Notes under the pieces: generated by a model
Database searches by the model: none
What the model was told of the DNA's origin: nothing
What the model saw: only the letters and a program-made list of their open reading frames with translations
Made by a program: the position numbers and the translations under genes
In this document: one piece after another, positions 1-11,857 of the stretch
Layout: the number at the start of each line of letters is the position of its first letter
How positions within the stretch are numbered: the stretch's first letter is position 1
NCBI GenBank assembly: GCA_009602725.1
Contig: WELB01000001.1
Coordinates: 615,955 to 679,954, forward strand
Reading direction: 5' to 3'
DNA length: 64,000 bases
Source of the DNA: Spirogloea muscicola
Taxonomy: Eukaryota; Streptophyta; Zygnematophyceae; Spirogloeales; Spirogloeaceae

Positions 1-250
1 GCATGGTCGCCGGCGGTGCAGGAGGCCCCAGACTATCGTGTTGATGCGCCTGCGGTTGACCTCTGGCGAAGGTGTCGGCGCTCGAGCCGCGGGCGGCAGA
101 GACGCCGCGGCGCCGCGGCGGCGTCGTGGCTTTGAGGGCGAGCGCACTGCGGGCGGCGCCATGAGATGAGCAGGCAGGCAGGGGCTTGCACGGGGAGTGC
201 AGGAGGCGGGAGGCGGATTATGGGGANGCCCCGTCGTGTGAGTGCCACGA

Positions 251-292
251 CGCCGCCGCCGCCGCCGCCGCCGCCGCCCCCGCCGCCTGCGC
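251..292 (+). repeat. CCG trinucleotide repeat in the 5' region of the SDS22-like gene
   Basis: An almost pure run of CCG units lies about 140 bp upstream of the start codon at 430, inside a GC-rich 5' region. It would encode polyarginine or polyproline in other frames, but those frames show no gene features. A single ambiguous base (N) lies nearby at 227. Confidence 0.8.
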
Positions 293-429
293 GCTTCCGG
301 CGGCCGCCCTGGCGCTTCTCGAGCCATGCCTGGTGAGTGGCGAGAACGACCACTGAGCGGCCGGTTACTGGCGGGAATCCCTCCAGCATACCTCTCGTCA
401 GGCTCGGCTGCCGCGCGGCACTGGCGGCC

Positions 430-2589
430 ATGGCGGTCTCCGAGGCGGGCGCCGCCGCTGACGGCGGCTGCCGTCACCGGCGCTGCGCCACAGAGGCCGG
501 CGGCTTGGGGTTCCTGTCGGAGGACGGGGAGCTGCTGGACCTGACGGGGCACCAGCTCAAGTCCCTGGGCCCCGTCGCGCTGCCGGCCACGCTCACGGAG
601 CTCGACCTCACCGCCAACCGCCTCGCTGACCTCGACCCCCGCCTGGCCCAGCTGCCGCGCCTCCGCCGGCTCTTCCTCCGCCAGAACCTGCTTGTCGATG
701 ACGCGGTGCGCCAGCTGGCTGGGTGCGCCTCGCTTGCGTTGCTCGAGGTTGGTGGTCTCGACTGATGGCACGTCAGGAGGCATAAATAGTGATTCTATTG
801 GTGGCGTCATGATTTTCGATTGGGGTGAGCAGTCTGAGTATGTCCATAATGGGGGGCTGCTGTCTTTCACGTGACTACCTGAGCTGCATATTGGTGCTTC
901 GGATAGCAGCTTGTGCTGACGCTAGAAGGCGACTCTACGAGCTATCCATTACTTACTGACATGCTGGATAAATAACATGCAGTTCCACACCCTTACAGTG
1001 GCACAGTGAAGAATTTGCTAATTGCTTCCAGGCAACGCATGTGGCTTGTACCTGCGCAGGAGCTCGTGCTGAGGGACAACCAGCTGGAACAGTGGCCACC
1101 GCTTGGAACCTTCTCACAGCTGAGACGACTCGACGTATCGTTCAATAAGCTATCCTCACTTGCTGGATTGGCTGATGGGCCTACCTGCCTGGAGGAGCTC
1201 TATGCCTCCAACAATGCTATCTCTAAGATGGAAAAGCTGGATCACTTGTCTTCGTTGAAGCTGCTCGAGCTTGGCTCCAACAAGATTAGGGTCGGCCCTC
1301 TGAAATACCTCGTTCCAGAATTTAGCAGCTGTTGCAGCTGTTACTTGCAGCTGGCTTTGTAGTCCAATTGCAAAGCTCTGGCATGCGTTTGTCACATGCT
1401 TTGCTCTTGCCAGGACTTTGGGCAGGTATTTGCACGTGCCCTGGGATAGCGTGAAGGTAGAGTTTTCACCAACTGACTTGTAGATCATGCTTGCGCAGGT
1501 CATGGAAGGGTTACAAAACCTGCTTGGCCTCACTGAGCTTTGGTTGGGCCGCAACAAAATACGAGGGGTCAACATGTTCTCACTCTCTGGGTTGAGGAAA
1601 GTCAGCATCCAGAGCAATCGCTTGACTTCCATGCTTGGTTTCGAGGTGTGAGATACTCTGCAGCCGATCATGTCTTATTCTTGTGTTGGCCTGACTGTTA
1701 TGTGTGCTTGTAGGTTCTGTCTATCTGTTCATGAGTGCAGGGCATCTATTATTGACATACAATACAGAGCAGATATATACAAGTGTGTCCTGCACATTTC
1801 CAAAGAGATACTTGTCAATGATTTGTTAAGAAATGCAACAGGAGTGCAGGTTGCTGGAGGAACTCTATCTGAGCCACAATGGTATTAGCAAGATGGAGGG
1901 TCTTTCTACTTTATCCAATTTGAAAATTCTTGACGTTTCAGCAAACCGGATATCAAAAATAGAAAGTCTGCAGGGTCTAACAAGGTGTCCACTGAACCCA
2001 ACTCTGGGCGATAGATGCTGTGTTGTTGTGTTTAAGGTCTCTGAAGCTGCAGATCAAGCAGACATAATTTGTATGCATGCCTCCGTTATGAAAGTGGAGG
2101 GTGTAGCGTGCAAGTTATGTCAGATCAGGCTGGCGAGTGACTACCTGGATCTGTTGGCATTCATTGCATGTTTTCACAGTGGTTCTGATACATTCAACTG
2201 CAGCATTCTGATTTTTGTTGCTTGTCCACTGCTCAAAAGGTTGGAAGACCTATGGTGTAACGATAATGTCATCCAGTCTTTGGATGATATGGACCTAGTG
2301 AGCTTGAGCTCACATTTGACAACAATCTATCTTGAGCGCAACCCCTGTGTAAGGGCCTCTGCAACTGCTGGCTATGACTACCATATATACCATCACCTCT
2401 ATGGTGGTTAGGTAGCGAGTATATGCTCTTTGTATGGCTGTCTCTTGTCTGGACAGTGCTTGCTAACGCAGGTCTTTGTAACCATTTGCTGTGCAGGCTG
2501 GAGACCCGCGATATGTATCATGGTTGCAAGCAACCTTACCACACTTGATGCAAATTGATGCTAATGTTGTACAACACTCAGGAGTATGA
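430..2589 (+). CDS. SDS22: SDS22-like leucine-rich repeat regulator of protein phosphatase 1
   Basis: Six exons with consistent phase: 430-747, 1060-1290, 1499-1645, 1842-1984, 2240-2348 and 2497-2589, giving 346 residues (human PPP1R7 is about 360). The protein is nearly all 22-residue leucine-rich repeats of the SDS22 type, for example ELWLGRNKIRGV, ELYLSHNGISKMEGL and DLWCNDNVIQSLDDMD. It ends with the family LRR cap: YLERNPC followed by GDPRYVSWLQATLPHLMQID. SDS22 proteins bind and mature the catalytic subunit of PP1 in nucleus and cytosol. The start at 430 is the first ATG in frame with the repeats; frame upstream stays open to 337 but without ATG. The donor after exon 2 (GTCGGC) is weak. 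An out-of-frame ATG at 326 opens an overlapping upstream ORF. The following short ORF begins at the stop codon. Confidence 0.93.
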
Positions 2590-3028
2590 GCTCTATTACA
2601 TTGTACAGATCTGGACTGGCCTCAGCAACCCTGATTGAAGTGAATTCGTTGCTTGTTTCTGGATATTTCAATATCATGCCCACTCCATTGTCTCCAAAGG
2701 TATTGCTGCTTGGCAGTGACATTGACCAGCTTAAGTGCAGTAATCCTTCTGCTTCTGTTACAGTAGCTACGGCTTATCAGGAAGAGGTTGTGCTGTTGCT
2801 CCACAATAGCAAGGTCTGATTATTTCAGCACTTAGCCAGAGCCTGCAGTAAGCGGCATTGCTTATTCTATTCTCAGGTCTTTGCAGCAACATTTTTCTCA
2901 AGTCACTTTGCCCCTCCATGCAGGTTGCCTACATTGTCAGTGAGGCCGCTGGCCCCTGGGGAGATGAAAACAATAGCAAGGAGCCACTGGTCACAGCACT
3001 CGTTTTTTCCACGGTCTTCATCCCTTAA
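2586..3028 (+). CDS. Candidate small protein, unassigned (weak PAC3-like C-terminal half)
   Basis: An ATG at 2586 overlaps the SDS22-like stop codon (ATGA). The frame is open to 2813, where GTCTGA can serve as a donor, and resumes in phase after an acceptor at 2923 to a stop at 3028, giving about 111 residues. The C-terminal half, with VVLLLHNSKVAYIVSEA and then EPLVTALVF, has the strand-helix-strand look of proteasome assembly chaperone 3. The expected VTQxGKMGT stretch of that family is missing from the N-terminal half. It could equally be 3' UTR or intron of the upstream gene, or the end of a gene whose first exons I have not found. I do not assign a function. Confidence 0.25.
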
Positions 3029-4055
3029 ATTCTGATCCCTTGACAATGTACTTGGTGGCAGACTCTTGGCCATTGGTCAGCAACGGCATGAAAGGGCTTA
3101 GTGAAGAGCAAGTGGGTTGTTCAATCGGACTACAAGAGGAGTACAGAGAAGGCGCGCGGTACAAGAGTGGACAGATAATCATATGGGCAGGTATGCAATA
3201 GATGCCGCTTCAACATTATTCAAGAATGCAGTACAAGGAACTTGTGGAGTCAGTCAAGCAAAGGAGACTTTCAAGAAACAGTACCATTGATATCCGTGCA
3301 TGAGCATGTTGGCCTTGTCAGCCAGTCGCCCTCCAACTTACTAAGGACACTCATCTTAGTTTGTACCATAAGATTGAGTATACCAAATAGCTGACATTTT
3401 TTTCACTGCTATAGACAGGGTGTGGTGGTTGGCTGATTAATGGTCTGGTACACCACAACCCACGGGGCTGTCTGTTACACTATCGCTCTCAAACAATCTG
3501 GACTTTGACATCAATCTATGAACATCAAGCGTTACTTTTTCCAATTGTCTGCCTGTTGTTGTTGCCACAGCTGCCAACATGCTCAAAGTGGGTGTGCCCT
3601 TTTGCGTAAAAGCAAGAGGGCACTTGAAATGGAAATAATATTATTGTTGAGATAGTAAATGAAAATGGAGACTTCATGTAGAGACGGCCCATGCCCACAG
3701 TGGTGGGCACTTGTGCGAAGAAGTGGAAGGTGTGTGCCAGGCCCGGCACAGATGCACAAGGTGGACTGCCAACAGGGCAGCTAGGTGACCGCAGGATGGC
3801 CACCAGCCTCCCAGAGGTTGGCGTAGCTGCGTGGTTGCGCTTTCCGGTCTCGTCAGACCTTGGTCGGTGTCTTCTGGGCTGGACGTGCACAGCCATGGCC
3901 GGCTGTGAGAAGACTTTCCCAGAGCTCAGCGAAGTGGCTGCGGAGCAGCTCGGGAGGCGTGGAATTTGCGAATCGGGGCCGCGGTTGGACGGTGTTGTAT
4001 GTGGCCGGGGAAACGCTGGAGCAAGTAGACTGAAGGGAGCCTCAAGGCCAGGGTA
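3029..4055. other. Intergenic stretch, no gene recognised
   Basis: The only long frame (3691-4074, +) ends inside the flanking MITE, lacks any motif I recognise and is matched by an equally open frame on the other strand. I see no repeat or RNA gene here. Confidence 0.5.
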
Positions 4056-4267
4056 CAGTCAAACCTTGTTATAGGCACCTCTCGATATAGGCACATTAGG
4101 GCAAAACCTTGATAGTGGCACCATTTTGCGGGAAGCACTTTTTTCCCCCGGCAAATGTGACTCGATACAGGAACGTGCCTGTATGTACAGGCACAGTTTT
4201 CGGGGCATATTCCCCCACTAGAAGTGCCTATATGAAAACAAATCAACATATTTCTCATATTCTCTAC

Positions 4268-4358
4268 AGGAGGTTTAGGGTTTAGAGTGTGGGGTTTAGG
4301 GTTGAGGTCTAGGGTTAGGGTCTAGTTTTTAAACCCTAACCCTAAACCTAAACCCAAA
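4268..4358. repeat. Telomere-like TTTAGGG / CCCTAAA palindromic block
   Basis: Degenerate TTTAGGG units read forward from about 4268, then after a run of T at about 4325 the same motif reads in reverse complement (AAACCCTAACCCTAAACC). The block can fold on itself. It lies in the interior of the MITE, not at a chromosome end. Confidence 0.8.
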
Positions 4359-4498
4359 AAGCCATTTTCAATATAATTTAATATATTGCTGATTGTCACG
4401 GTAGAAGCACATTTGGGGGCAATAGTGCCTCTACAACGAACAAGCACACCTCGATATAGTCACATATTTTCGCCAAACCGGCCGACGTGCCTATAACA

Positions 4499-4726
4499 CC
4501 TTCGTGCCGGCAGAGCCCTCGCTGCTGCCTCTGGCTCTGGCCAGGGGACCCACTTCCAGGAGCCCAGCATCTCTGATCTGCGGCTGCTTAGCAGGGGTTA
4601 CTGAGTGTCTCGTAGCAGCTTTGTTTCTGTTACTTAGCGCTTACCCTGGCCCCCTTCTCGTACTCTGTTCATTCTTTTTCGGGCTGGTTATTCCAGCCCC
4701 TATTCTCAATGGGCGAGCACTTTCTT
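4499..4726 (+). mobile_element. 5'-truncated LINE 3' tail with 8-bp target-site duplication
   Basis: This 228-bp insertion is bounded by CTATAACA on both sides. It encodes the last residues of the LINE ORF, ending in SRGY and a TGA stop at about 4600, followed by the 3' tail with the stem-loop CGGGCTGGTTATTCCAGCCC near 4679-4698. It ends in GGGCGAGCACTTTCTT. This copy defines the 3' end of the family in this window. The matching coding region is on the minus strand at 61600-61760. Confidence 0.85.
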
Positions 4727-5245
4727 CTATAACAAGGTTTGACTGTACCGCTTTCTGATCTCTTCTACTTTCTGATGGTCGCCTGGCCTGTGGACCCCCG
4801 GCCTGGCCTGGCACCCACACTGGTGGCCAGACTGAACCTCGTTTACGGCCACTGTTTGCCTCCCACCCACTCACGCCGCCGCCGCCGCACGTCGCCAGGC
4901 GCGGCGCGGCGCCTGCCGGCTGAGAGAGCAGGAGCAACCGCCCGCCGAAGGAGGCCGGGCGCCGACGCCGAGGCCAAGGGCGGGGCGGTGGCTGCAGAGG
5001 GGCCGCCGAGGGCGGCGGTGGGGCAGCCGTCGGTCGGGGCCGCCGCCGCCGCCTGTTCACTGAGTCGCCGGACCCTTGCAGCGGCGGCGACGGACCTGAA
5101 CCGCCGCGTCATGTCTCGCGGTGCCGTGGCGGCATTGGCGCAATGGCGGACCGTTGATTGAGGGAGGGCAAGCCAGGCATTGGGACAGCGGGGCAGGAGC
5201 GCACGAGAACACTGGCATTGCGGCCCCCCGGCCACGCCACAAGCC

Positions 5246-8200
5246 ATGGGCGTGTCCAAGCCCAAGCGGCTCGCTGGTGCGGCTGCGCCGCTCTGGCTCC
5301 GGAGGCTCCTCAGCCTGGGCTCCGCCAAGGGCTCCCGGCTCCTTAGCACCTCCACCTTCAAGGTGCTGCAGAGAATACAGGTGGCCACCCCTCGCCCCTC
5401 TGGCTCCACTCTCGCGCCACTCGCCGGCGCGCACCTCCACTCCTGCTTCCATCTATGCTTACAGAAGCTGGTCGCTTTGGAATTGCAAGACAGCCTTACT
5501 TCCCATCTGGCTCCCCCTAGCCAGCATTTCCTGGCCACCGTGTCCTTGGCCGTGTCTTCTCCTTTAGCTGGCGTTTGGCAAATGTACTGCCTTGCCCCTA
5601 GCCGACGTCAAGTTTCGCACCTCTCTGAATTTTACTAGCTTAAATTGCAGACGGCTAGGAGGTTTGGAGTGTGTTGTCAAATCTGCTGTTGGCAGGAGGC
5701 CCCACCATAGAAGGAAGGGCACAAGGATACAGCTGATGACGACGTCCCCATTGCCTTGTTCCTGTACGCCAGCGTTCCCCTGGGCTGTCGTTCCTTTTTG
5801 GCTTCATGTTTGCCATCTGGTGGGCAGCCTTCTTCCTGCACATCCTGCAGCTCTCCAGCACGCCCAACCACCCCGGCGGTCACAATCTGCTCTCAAGTAG
5901 TGGGGTATTGTTCCCCGAACCTGCTGCCACCATGTGTGTACCTGCTTTCATACTCTGTCAGCTGCAAGCGTTTGCCAGCACTCAGGCAAGGCTCTGTATG
6001 CAGCACTGGGGACTCTGATTGCCCCCTGGATGCACATGCCAGTACGACCTGACCTATACCCGGCTCTGTCATCGACAGGTCACTCCCAGCCTCACCATAT
6101 TCTCTGCACCCAAACCATATTCTGGACCCTCAGACCCGCAGAAGACTGCCCTGCTGTCTTGGCTAAGACTTCCCCTTCGTCCTCGGATAGTCTTACTAGG
6201 AAATGACTCGTCCTTCTGGGAATTAGCCGGTATTCAGCGCCTCATAACTCTTGTGCCCGAATAATGTCTTTGACAGTAGATGCAAAGCCACGTATGGAAC
6301 CTAGTGACTTGTCCAGACTTGGAAGCACAGCTTGTCCTAAGTGACTTCTTGCTTGTCTAGACCGAATGGCTTAAGACGTCTCTGTTTACCAGAGCTCCAC
6401 GAAGTAACACACATGCAGGTGTAGGACTGTGCTAGAAACTGTTGAGTATGAGATCATTGTCGACGGAAGGCTTTTCGATGCCTATGCCTTGTTGCAGCTG
6501 AATTTTCTGGAAGGATCACTGTGGAGCCTGATATAGACTACAATTTTTACAATGTACCACTCTTTCACAGGTTTTAAATCCTGAACGAGAAAATATATTG
6601 TGCACTTGCTTACCAGTCACATGTGGAAGATGCTCCAGTCTGAAACACTACTTTGTTCTAGCAGTCTTTTGGAAGCACAAAATAGAAACGGAGTGCTCGG
6701 TTTTCCAGGCCTTACAATGATATCCTGGTTGTCTGCAGTATGGTCGCAAGGGCAAGAGCAGCAGAAACGGATCTCTCCTTGCTCATCAATGGGGACATTA
6801 TCCTTCTGAGCGACCTTGTGACAGTTATACACAGGGTTTCTGCGAAGTTCAAAGACTTTGTTGTCACGGCTGCCAGATGGGACATTCCTAGCCTGCCCAG
6901 CCTGCAATTCACGTGAGACCTTTTTGCACTAGGTTGATGGCACGTGCAGTAGCTTGCATAACAATGTAGTGCTTCAGCCTGTGCTCCACTGCTCAGTGCC
7001 TGACTGCAGAATTGTCGATCTAATATATCTTTTCCTCCCGGCACTAATCCCCAGTGCTCTTGTGCAGGTTGGAGCAGCCTGGAGATCCAACAGCAGATGC
7101 AACTCTCCACAATCATGCGCGTCTTCATGGAAGCCTTCATACCTATGGGGGCGTGGATCTGTGGCTGTGGAACAATAGTCCAGTTTCTCTTTTCTCCAGT
7201 TGCGACAGTCATTCATCAGCCTTTTGATTGCTTGCTTTGAGGTCATATCTGGCAACTTGAGCAATGAGCAAAGCCAGTGCTTGTAACAAATAATAAACTG
7301 TCTATATGGGCCTTCAGGCAGCTGATGGGTTGTATGCTAAATGTCATCCAAGTGCTCGTGCACACTCTTCAATGCAGCTCCAATGCCACCATTCTCATTT
7401 GGAAGAGGCAAGTATGACAACTGGATGACGCATGAGATGGTTGCATCTGGATTGCGCCAAGTGGTGGACGCAAGTGATGCAATGACCAGGTCAGCAGTTG
7501 CTACAGAGTGACTTTAGAGAGCACTTAGAATATGCTCAACAATTGCCACTTTGGGCTCCAAGTGTCAGCGAGCTCTCAGCAAGCTCGCACTTACAGGGCT
7601 GCCTCATCAAGCTCACTGAGAAATTTTCCTCGTGCAGTGTACATGTAGCACATGCGTACAAGCACGTCGTTGCCCAGGAAGTGCCAGTTGGCAGAGCGGG
7701 GGCAAATTTCTGGAGCTCCCGCAAGCAGAACAGCTGGGAGCTATACGCCAACATCCATATGGCTCAGTCAGCAGGCTCATATGCAAACCAGCTTGGCACG
7801 GCGTTGCATTGTCCATGGCGTCTTGCCCGGTGCTCTGAGCCCTCTTGTGAGCATCACGGAGGTCACAAGATGCCCTCATGGATGCCCACTATGTCCCTGG
7901 TCAATATTTTAAGTGTTTCCTGACCAATTTCTACCTGCATCAGCTTGATGGTCCAGCAAAGCAGGATCTCAGCCAATTGAGTAGCAAAGATGCAGCTGGG
8001 GTTCCGCCTACTGGTGCTCTTACTGTATTGAGTACACCCTCTCTGTTGTTGTTAGACTCACACGCCATTTGTCCTTGTGGTAGTATCCAACATGTGCGTG
8101 CTGGAGCGAGAGCGGCCTGGCAACTGCAGTTGTGAATACTCCGCCTATGAAAGGCACACGCAGTCGGATCCTCAGCTTGACGGCAGCGCATGGCGCTGCG

Positions 8201-10447
8201 GGACTGTCTCGATTGACCGGCACACTTCCTTCAAGATAAATGCGTTTCCGAGAAGGAAGGATAACTCTACCATTGGTCAGCCTCTTACACCTGATTGCCA
8301 TGACAGGACATGTCATTCTTGGAATGCTCTACTGTCTCAGTGTCGTGGATGATCTGCGCTCAGGCCTGAGACTTTGTTGTCACAGGCCTCCCCCATACGC
8401 TGGAGCAGCTTTTACCTCAGGTCGCCGGGGAAGATAAGGTTGGCAAGCAAATTGCAGTAGTTGGCTATTAGCAATTGGCACTTGATTAAGAGCACCTACA
8501 CTGCTTCTCCTCCTTGAAAATCAGCAATGCCACTTTAGTGCACGGGTTCTGTCAATGTCTGCAAACTGCCTCCTTTATACTCCCTACACAATTTGTGTGT
8601 CTCTTTGACACAAAGCTCCCAGGCACATTGTCTAGTATTGTCAAATGTATTAGCTAGTGAAGGTTGCAGAAGGGCCCCTTGCTTCTGTTTTTTCTCTCAT
8701 CAGGAACTTGATGATTGCTGCATGCAGGTTGTGATCTTGGTGGCTGTGACATACACTTACGCGGATATGTTGATGAGCTTTGTTTGCCGATTGCGCAAGC
8801 TTGGCCTGGCTGGCAAGTTGTTGGTGGCGGCCTTGGATGAGGAGCTCTACGCTTTTGCTTTCCTTCAGGTATTTGGAGAAGGTCCCATTGAAAGGGAGCT
8901 GTGATAAGCTTCACTCCTGACAATTGGCAGTTCCTAATGGAAGGAGTCTTGATAATTCCTCTTACTAACTGTGAATAGAGGAAGCCAACTGAAGAGTAGA
9001 CGTTCGTCCTCACAGGGCCTCGCGGTGTACTACGAGCAAGCTGCAGCGCTGCTCTCAGGGATGGAGGGTGCGTCTGGGGGTTGTGCATTTGGGAGTAATT
9101 GCTTCAGGCAGTACACGAAGCTGAAGTCAAGAGCTGTGCTGAGGGTGCTGAAGTCGAGGCACTCAGTCGTGTGGTCGGATGTCGACATCATCTGGTTCCG
9201 AGACCCACTTCCGGGAGTGAGCACGCACCCTCCCAAGTGACACTGCCTTCTTGCGCCTTGCCTCTGACAAGCACATGAGGATGCACTTTCTTCTTCCACT
9301 TATGCAGCTCCTTGTAAGCTGATCCTTTGCTCTTGTTTTCTGACAGCTGAAGGCCTATGGTCCAAACACTCTACCTATCCAGAGCAATGAGCCAGACGCA
9401 CAGAAGCCTGCCAATGGAATGCGAAGGATAAACTCCGGTCTTTACTTTGCAAGAGCTGAGCCTGCCACGATAACTGCGTTCGAAGCCATTGTTGCACATG
9501 CTTCCATGACCACTGTGAGCTTGGCTATCTAAGCACCTCAAGCTCATTGCCTAAGCTTGTCCACATTGACGACAGGTGCCAGAGATGCACCGTGTGGTTG
9601 CTTGATTTGACTAGTGGATGAGGTTGGGCTGCTCAACAGAAGGTCAACCATGCATGACTTGCTAATTACGTCACGATCAAGTTTCAGCAATATTTTTCAT
9701 GTCATGTGACCAGCTATCAGAGCAGCCTAGCTTTTATGATGTGCTCTGTGGAGAGGAAGAGGAGAACGTAGTCGGCACAGACCAATGCCACTATACTAAT
9801 GGGCTGCGAGTCGTTTTTCTTGATCGGAAGGAGGTCTGTTCTGAAACCACCTGTCACATCCTTGTCTGTTGCTGCCAGCTTATGCCAGTCATGTATCTCT
9901 CCCGATGTCCACTGATGCATAGGCTAGTAGGCAGATGTTGTTCTTCACGTACACCGGGCAAGTTGCCTGATGTCTAATAAGGTCCTCAATCCATACAAAT
10001 TGAGTAGGGATATGTAGATCCAGGTACTACAGCCAGAATAAGTAGATGCAGTCCACTCTTTCCTATCTGCACACACCACGACTAATGAGAGTCTAGTTTA
10101 CACTTGCAGCATCCAAATGGCAACGTGCATGGCCTGTGGAAGGAACAGAATGTGACGGAAGCTTGTGACAGGATTGGCTGTGTGACTCTGCACAACAATT
10201 GGATTACAGGTATACAAGGCACCTCTTACGTCACATGTCAGATGCTTGATCTGCTTAAGATGAGCTCTCTCCTCGCATTCACTGTGAAGTTGCCGCAGTC
10301 AGCATTGTCTGTGTGACGTCAGGCCACCCTTCGTGTGCAGGCAAAGATGCAAAGATGCAGCGCATGGTCAGGAACGGTTTCTGGCACTACGACAATAAAC
10401 TACGGATGTGCCGCCATAACTGGCACAGTCGTATTTCTTCATTATGA
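5246..10447 (+). CDS. RAY1: Two-domain GT77 glycosyltransferase, RAY1-type arabinosyltransferase-like
   Basis: Sixteen exons keep phase: 5246-5380, 5773-5904, 6079-6229, 6498-6570, 6709-6912, 7068-7177, 7378-7489, 7638-7846, 8084-8275, 8386-8438, 8728-8868, 9016-9216, 9347-9514, 9714-9833, 10110-10209 and 10341-10447, giving 735 residues. A basic N-terminus and one hydrophobic segment (about residues 52-70, FGFMFAIWWAAFFLHIL) give a type II Golgi topology. Residues 90-450 form a first GT-like domain with LLINGDIILL, HTYGGVDLWLWNN and FGRGKYDNW. Residues 458-735 form the second GT77 domain with the DxD motif in SDVDIIWF, RRINSGLYFARAE, SEQPSFYDVLCG and LHNNWITG. The plant relative RAY1 adds arabinose to cell-wall glycoproteins; the donor and acceptor here are inferred only. 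The first two exons are the least certain part of the model. Confidence 0.92.
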
Positions 10448-11857
10448 CTTATACCAGTATTGTATAAAACCTCAATAATCTACCATCTACGCCTGGCTTG
10501 TCCAAGAGTAGGCCATTTAAGGCAACTCAGCTGCTTGGTCATGGTACTTCTTGACCTCCCATGTGGTGGTAGCATACCCCCTGTACTTTGTTAAAGCCCA
10601 GATTGTCCAAGAACAAATGCTGCTCCTCGGAGAGCTGCATCGATCACACAAGCTCTTGGATGTAGTACTGCATTATCATGCCTTTCCAGTATCTGACGGA
10701 AGAAGGAAAGCACCAGACATATATTCTTCCTGTTAACGCCCACAGCATGCCATCCTGGATATGACAAGCGCTCTTGAGAGATCAGAGTGTGTGAACTGTG
10801 GCGGCCATAAGGAGTGCACCGCTTCAACGCCTCGCAGGGCCAAGCACGGGTTACTTACAATGTTGAATCGGCTCTACTGGCCACCTAGATAATGCCTCGT
10901 CACTTAATTCATGTGACTGGTAAGCAAAATCAACCAATTTGTGGAAGCACAATCGTCAAGACTTCGGAAGAATGGCTTGCACGCGACCCATTCAAGCAAG
11001 ACTACCGTTTGAGCAAATATTGACTTATATGACAGATTGCACATCAAGGGCTTGATATAGATAGTTTCCTTGTGTAAGGGAAGAAGTTGGAAGACAACAG
11101 CAACATAAACTGCGCTAGCACAATAATTAATTAATTATGACTGGGGCTCAGATTAAGACGACTGTACTCAAGAGGCTGCCTACCAAGTATTAACAGCCCT
11201 GCACCACGACGTTTTTGTGGCAGTGATGAAGTAACTACATCACCTAATGCAGGGGTCTTGGAGCACGTAACGGTAACGAAGCTCAAGCATTTAGAGAATC
11301 ACATCACACAACGTCAAGCAGAGAATGGCAGCAAAAGTAGGGTCACAAGCAGGTGTAAATCATATTGCACGCCACACATCTGACAACTCGTCTGAAGTCA
11401 TGCTTGAATTCATGCTTGAATACATGCGTATCACAGAGATACCAACTTGCTTTGCATAATCGTCAAAGCACATGTCGAGCCACTGAGTAGTCGGAAGTGA
11501 GGGTCTCTAGCGTCTGGCCTATCCACGTCCAAGCCCTCTTGGCACGGCCCGAATGTGCAATCCGCGCCCGCTAGTGCAGCAGCGGCGGCGGCGTATGCAG
11601 CGGCGGCAGCATACCTTAACCCGTCATCAGCGTGCTGGATGCTCCCGAAGCCACACCACCGGCTTCCGTGGCGTGCTCCGGCTCCCCAAGTTGGCCTGTC
11701 CGACTTGTATGTGCTACCTCGGTGGGTACAAATGGACCGCGCTTCCCAATGGACCCTTTCCAGCCCTGCGTTCGCCCTGGTTTCTGATTCCCCTCTTAAG
11801 CTCCTATAAATGTTGATTCTGACTTCTTCATTCTTCATTCGCGGGCCTGTTAAAGCC
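10448..11857. other. Intergenic stretch, no gene recognised
   Basis: AT-richer DNA follows the GT77 gene, with no conserved frame. At 11570-11615 a short GCN/CGG-rich stretch would encode polyalanine on both strands; open frames around it (11431-11838, -; 11555-11809, +) mirror each other and carry no motif. Confidence 0.5.

Larger units (their letters stand above)
4056..4745. mobile_element. pogo/Tc1-like MITE with TA target-site duplication, interrupted by a LINE tail
   Basis: The left end starts CAGTCAAACCTTGTTATAGG at 4056, directly after TA (4054-4055). The right end is the reverse complement of the same start and stops at 4745, directly before TA (4746-4747). TIRs beginning CAGT and a TA duplication are typical of pogo/Tigger-type Tc1-mariner elements. 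There is no transposase. Within the right inverted repeat an 8-bp target duplication, CTATAACA at 4491-4498 and 4727-4734, flanks a 228-bp insertion. Removing it and one copy of the duplication leaves a 454-bp element with 23-bp perfect terminal repeats. A palindromic block of telomere-like repeats lies at 4268-4358. Confidence 0.88.

Noticed and set aside
4268-4358. A chromosome end or recent fusion point
   Set aside because: The telomere-like motifs lie inside a transposon with intact ends and target duplication, so transposition explains their place.
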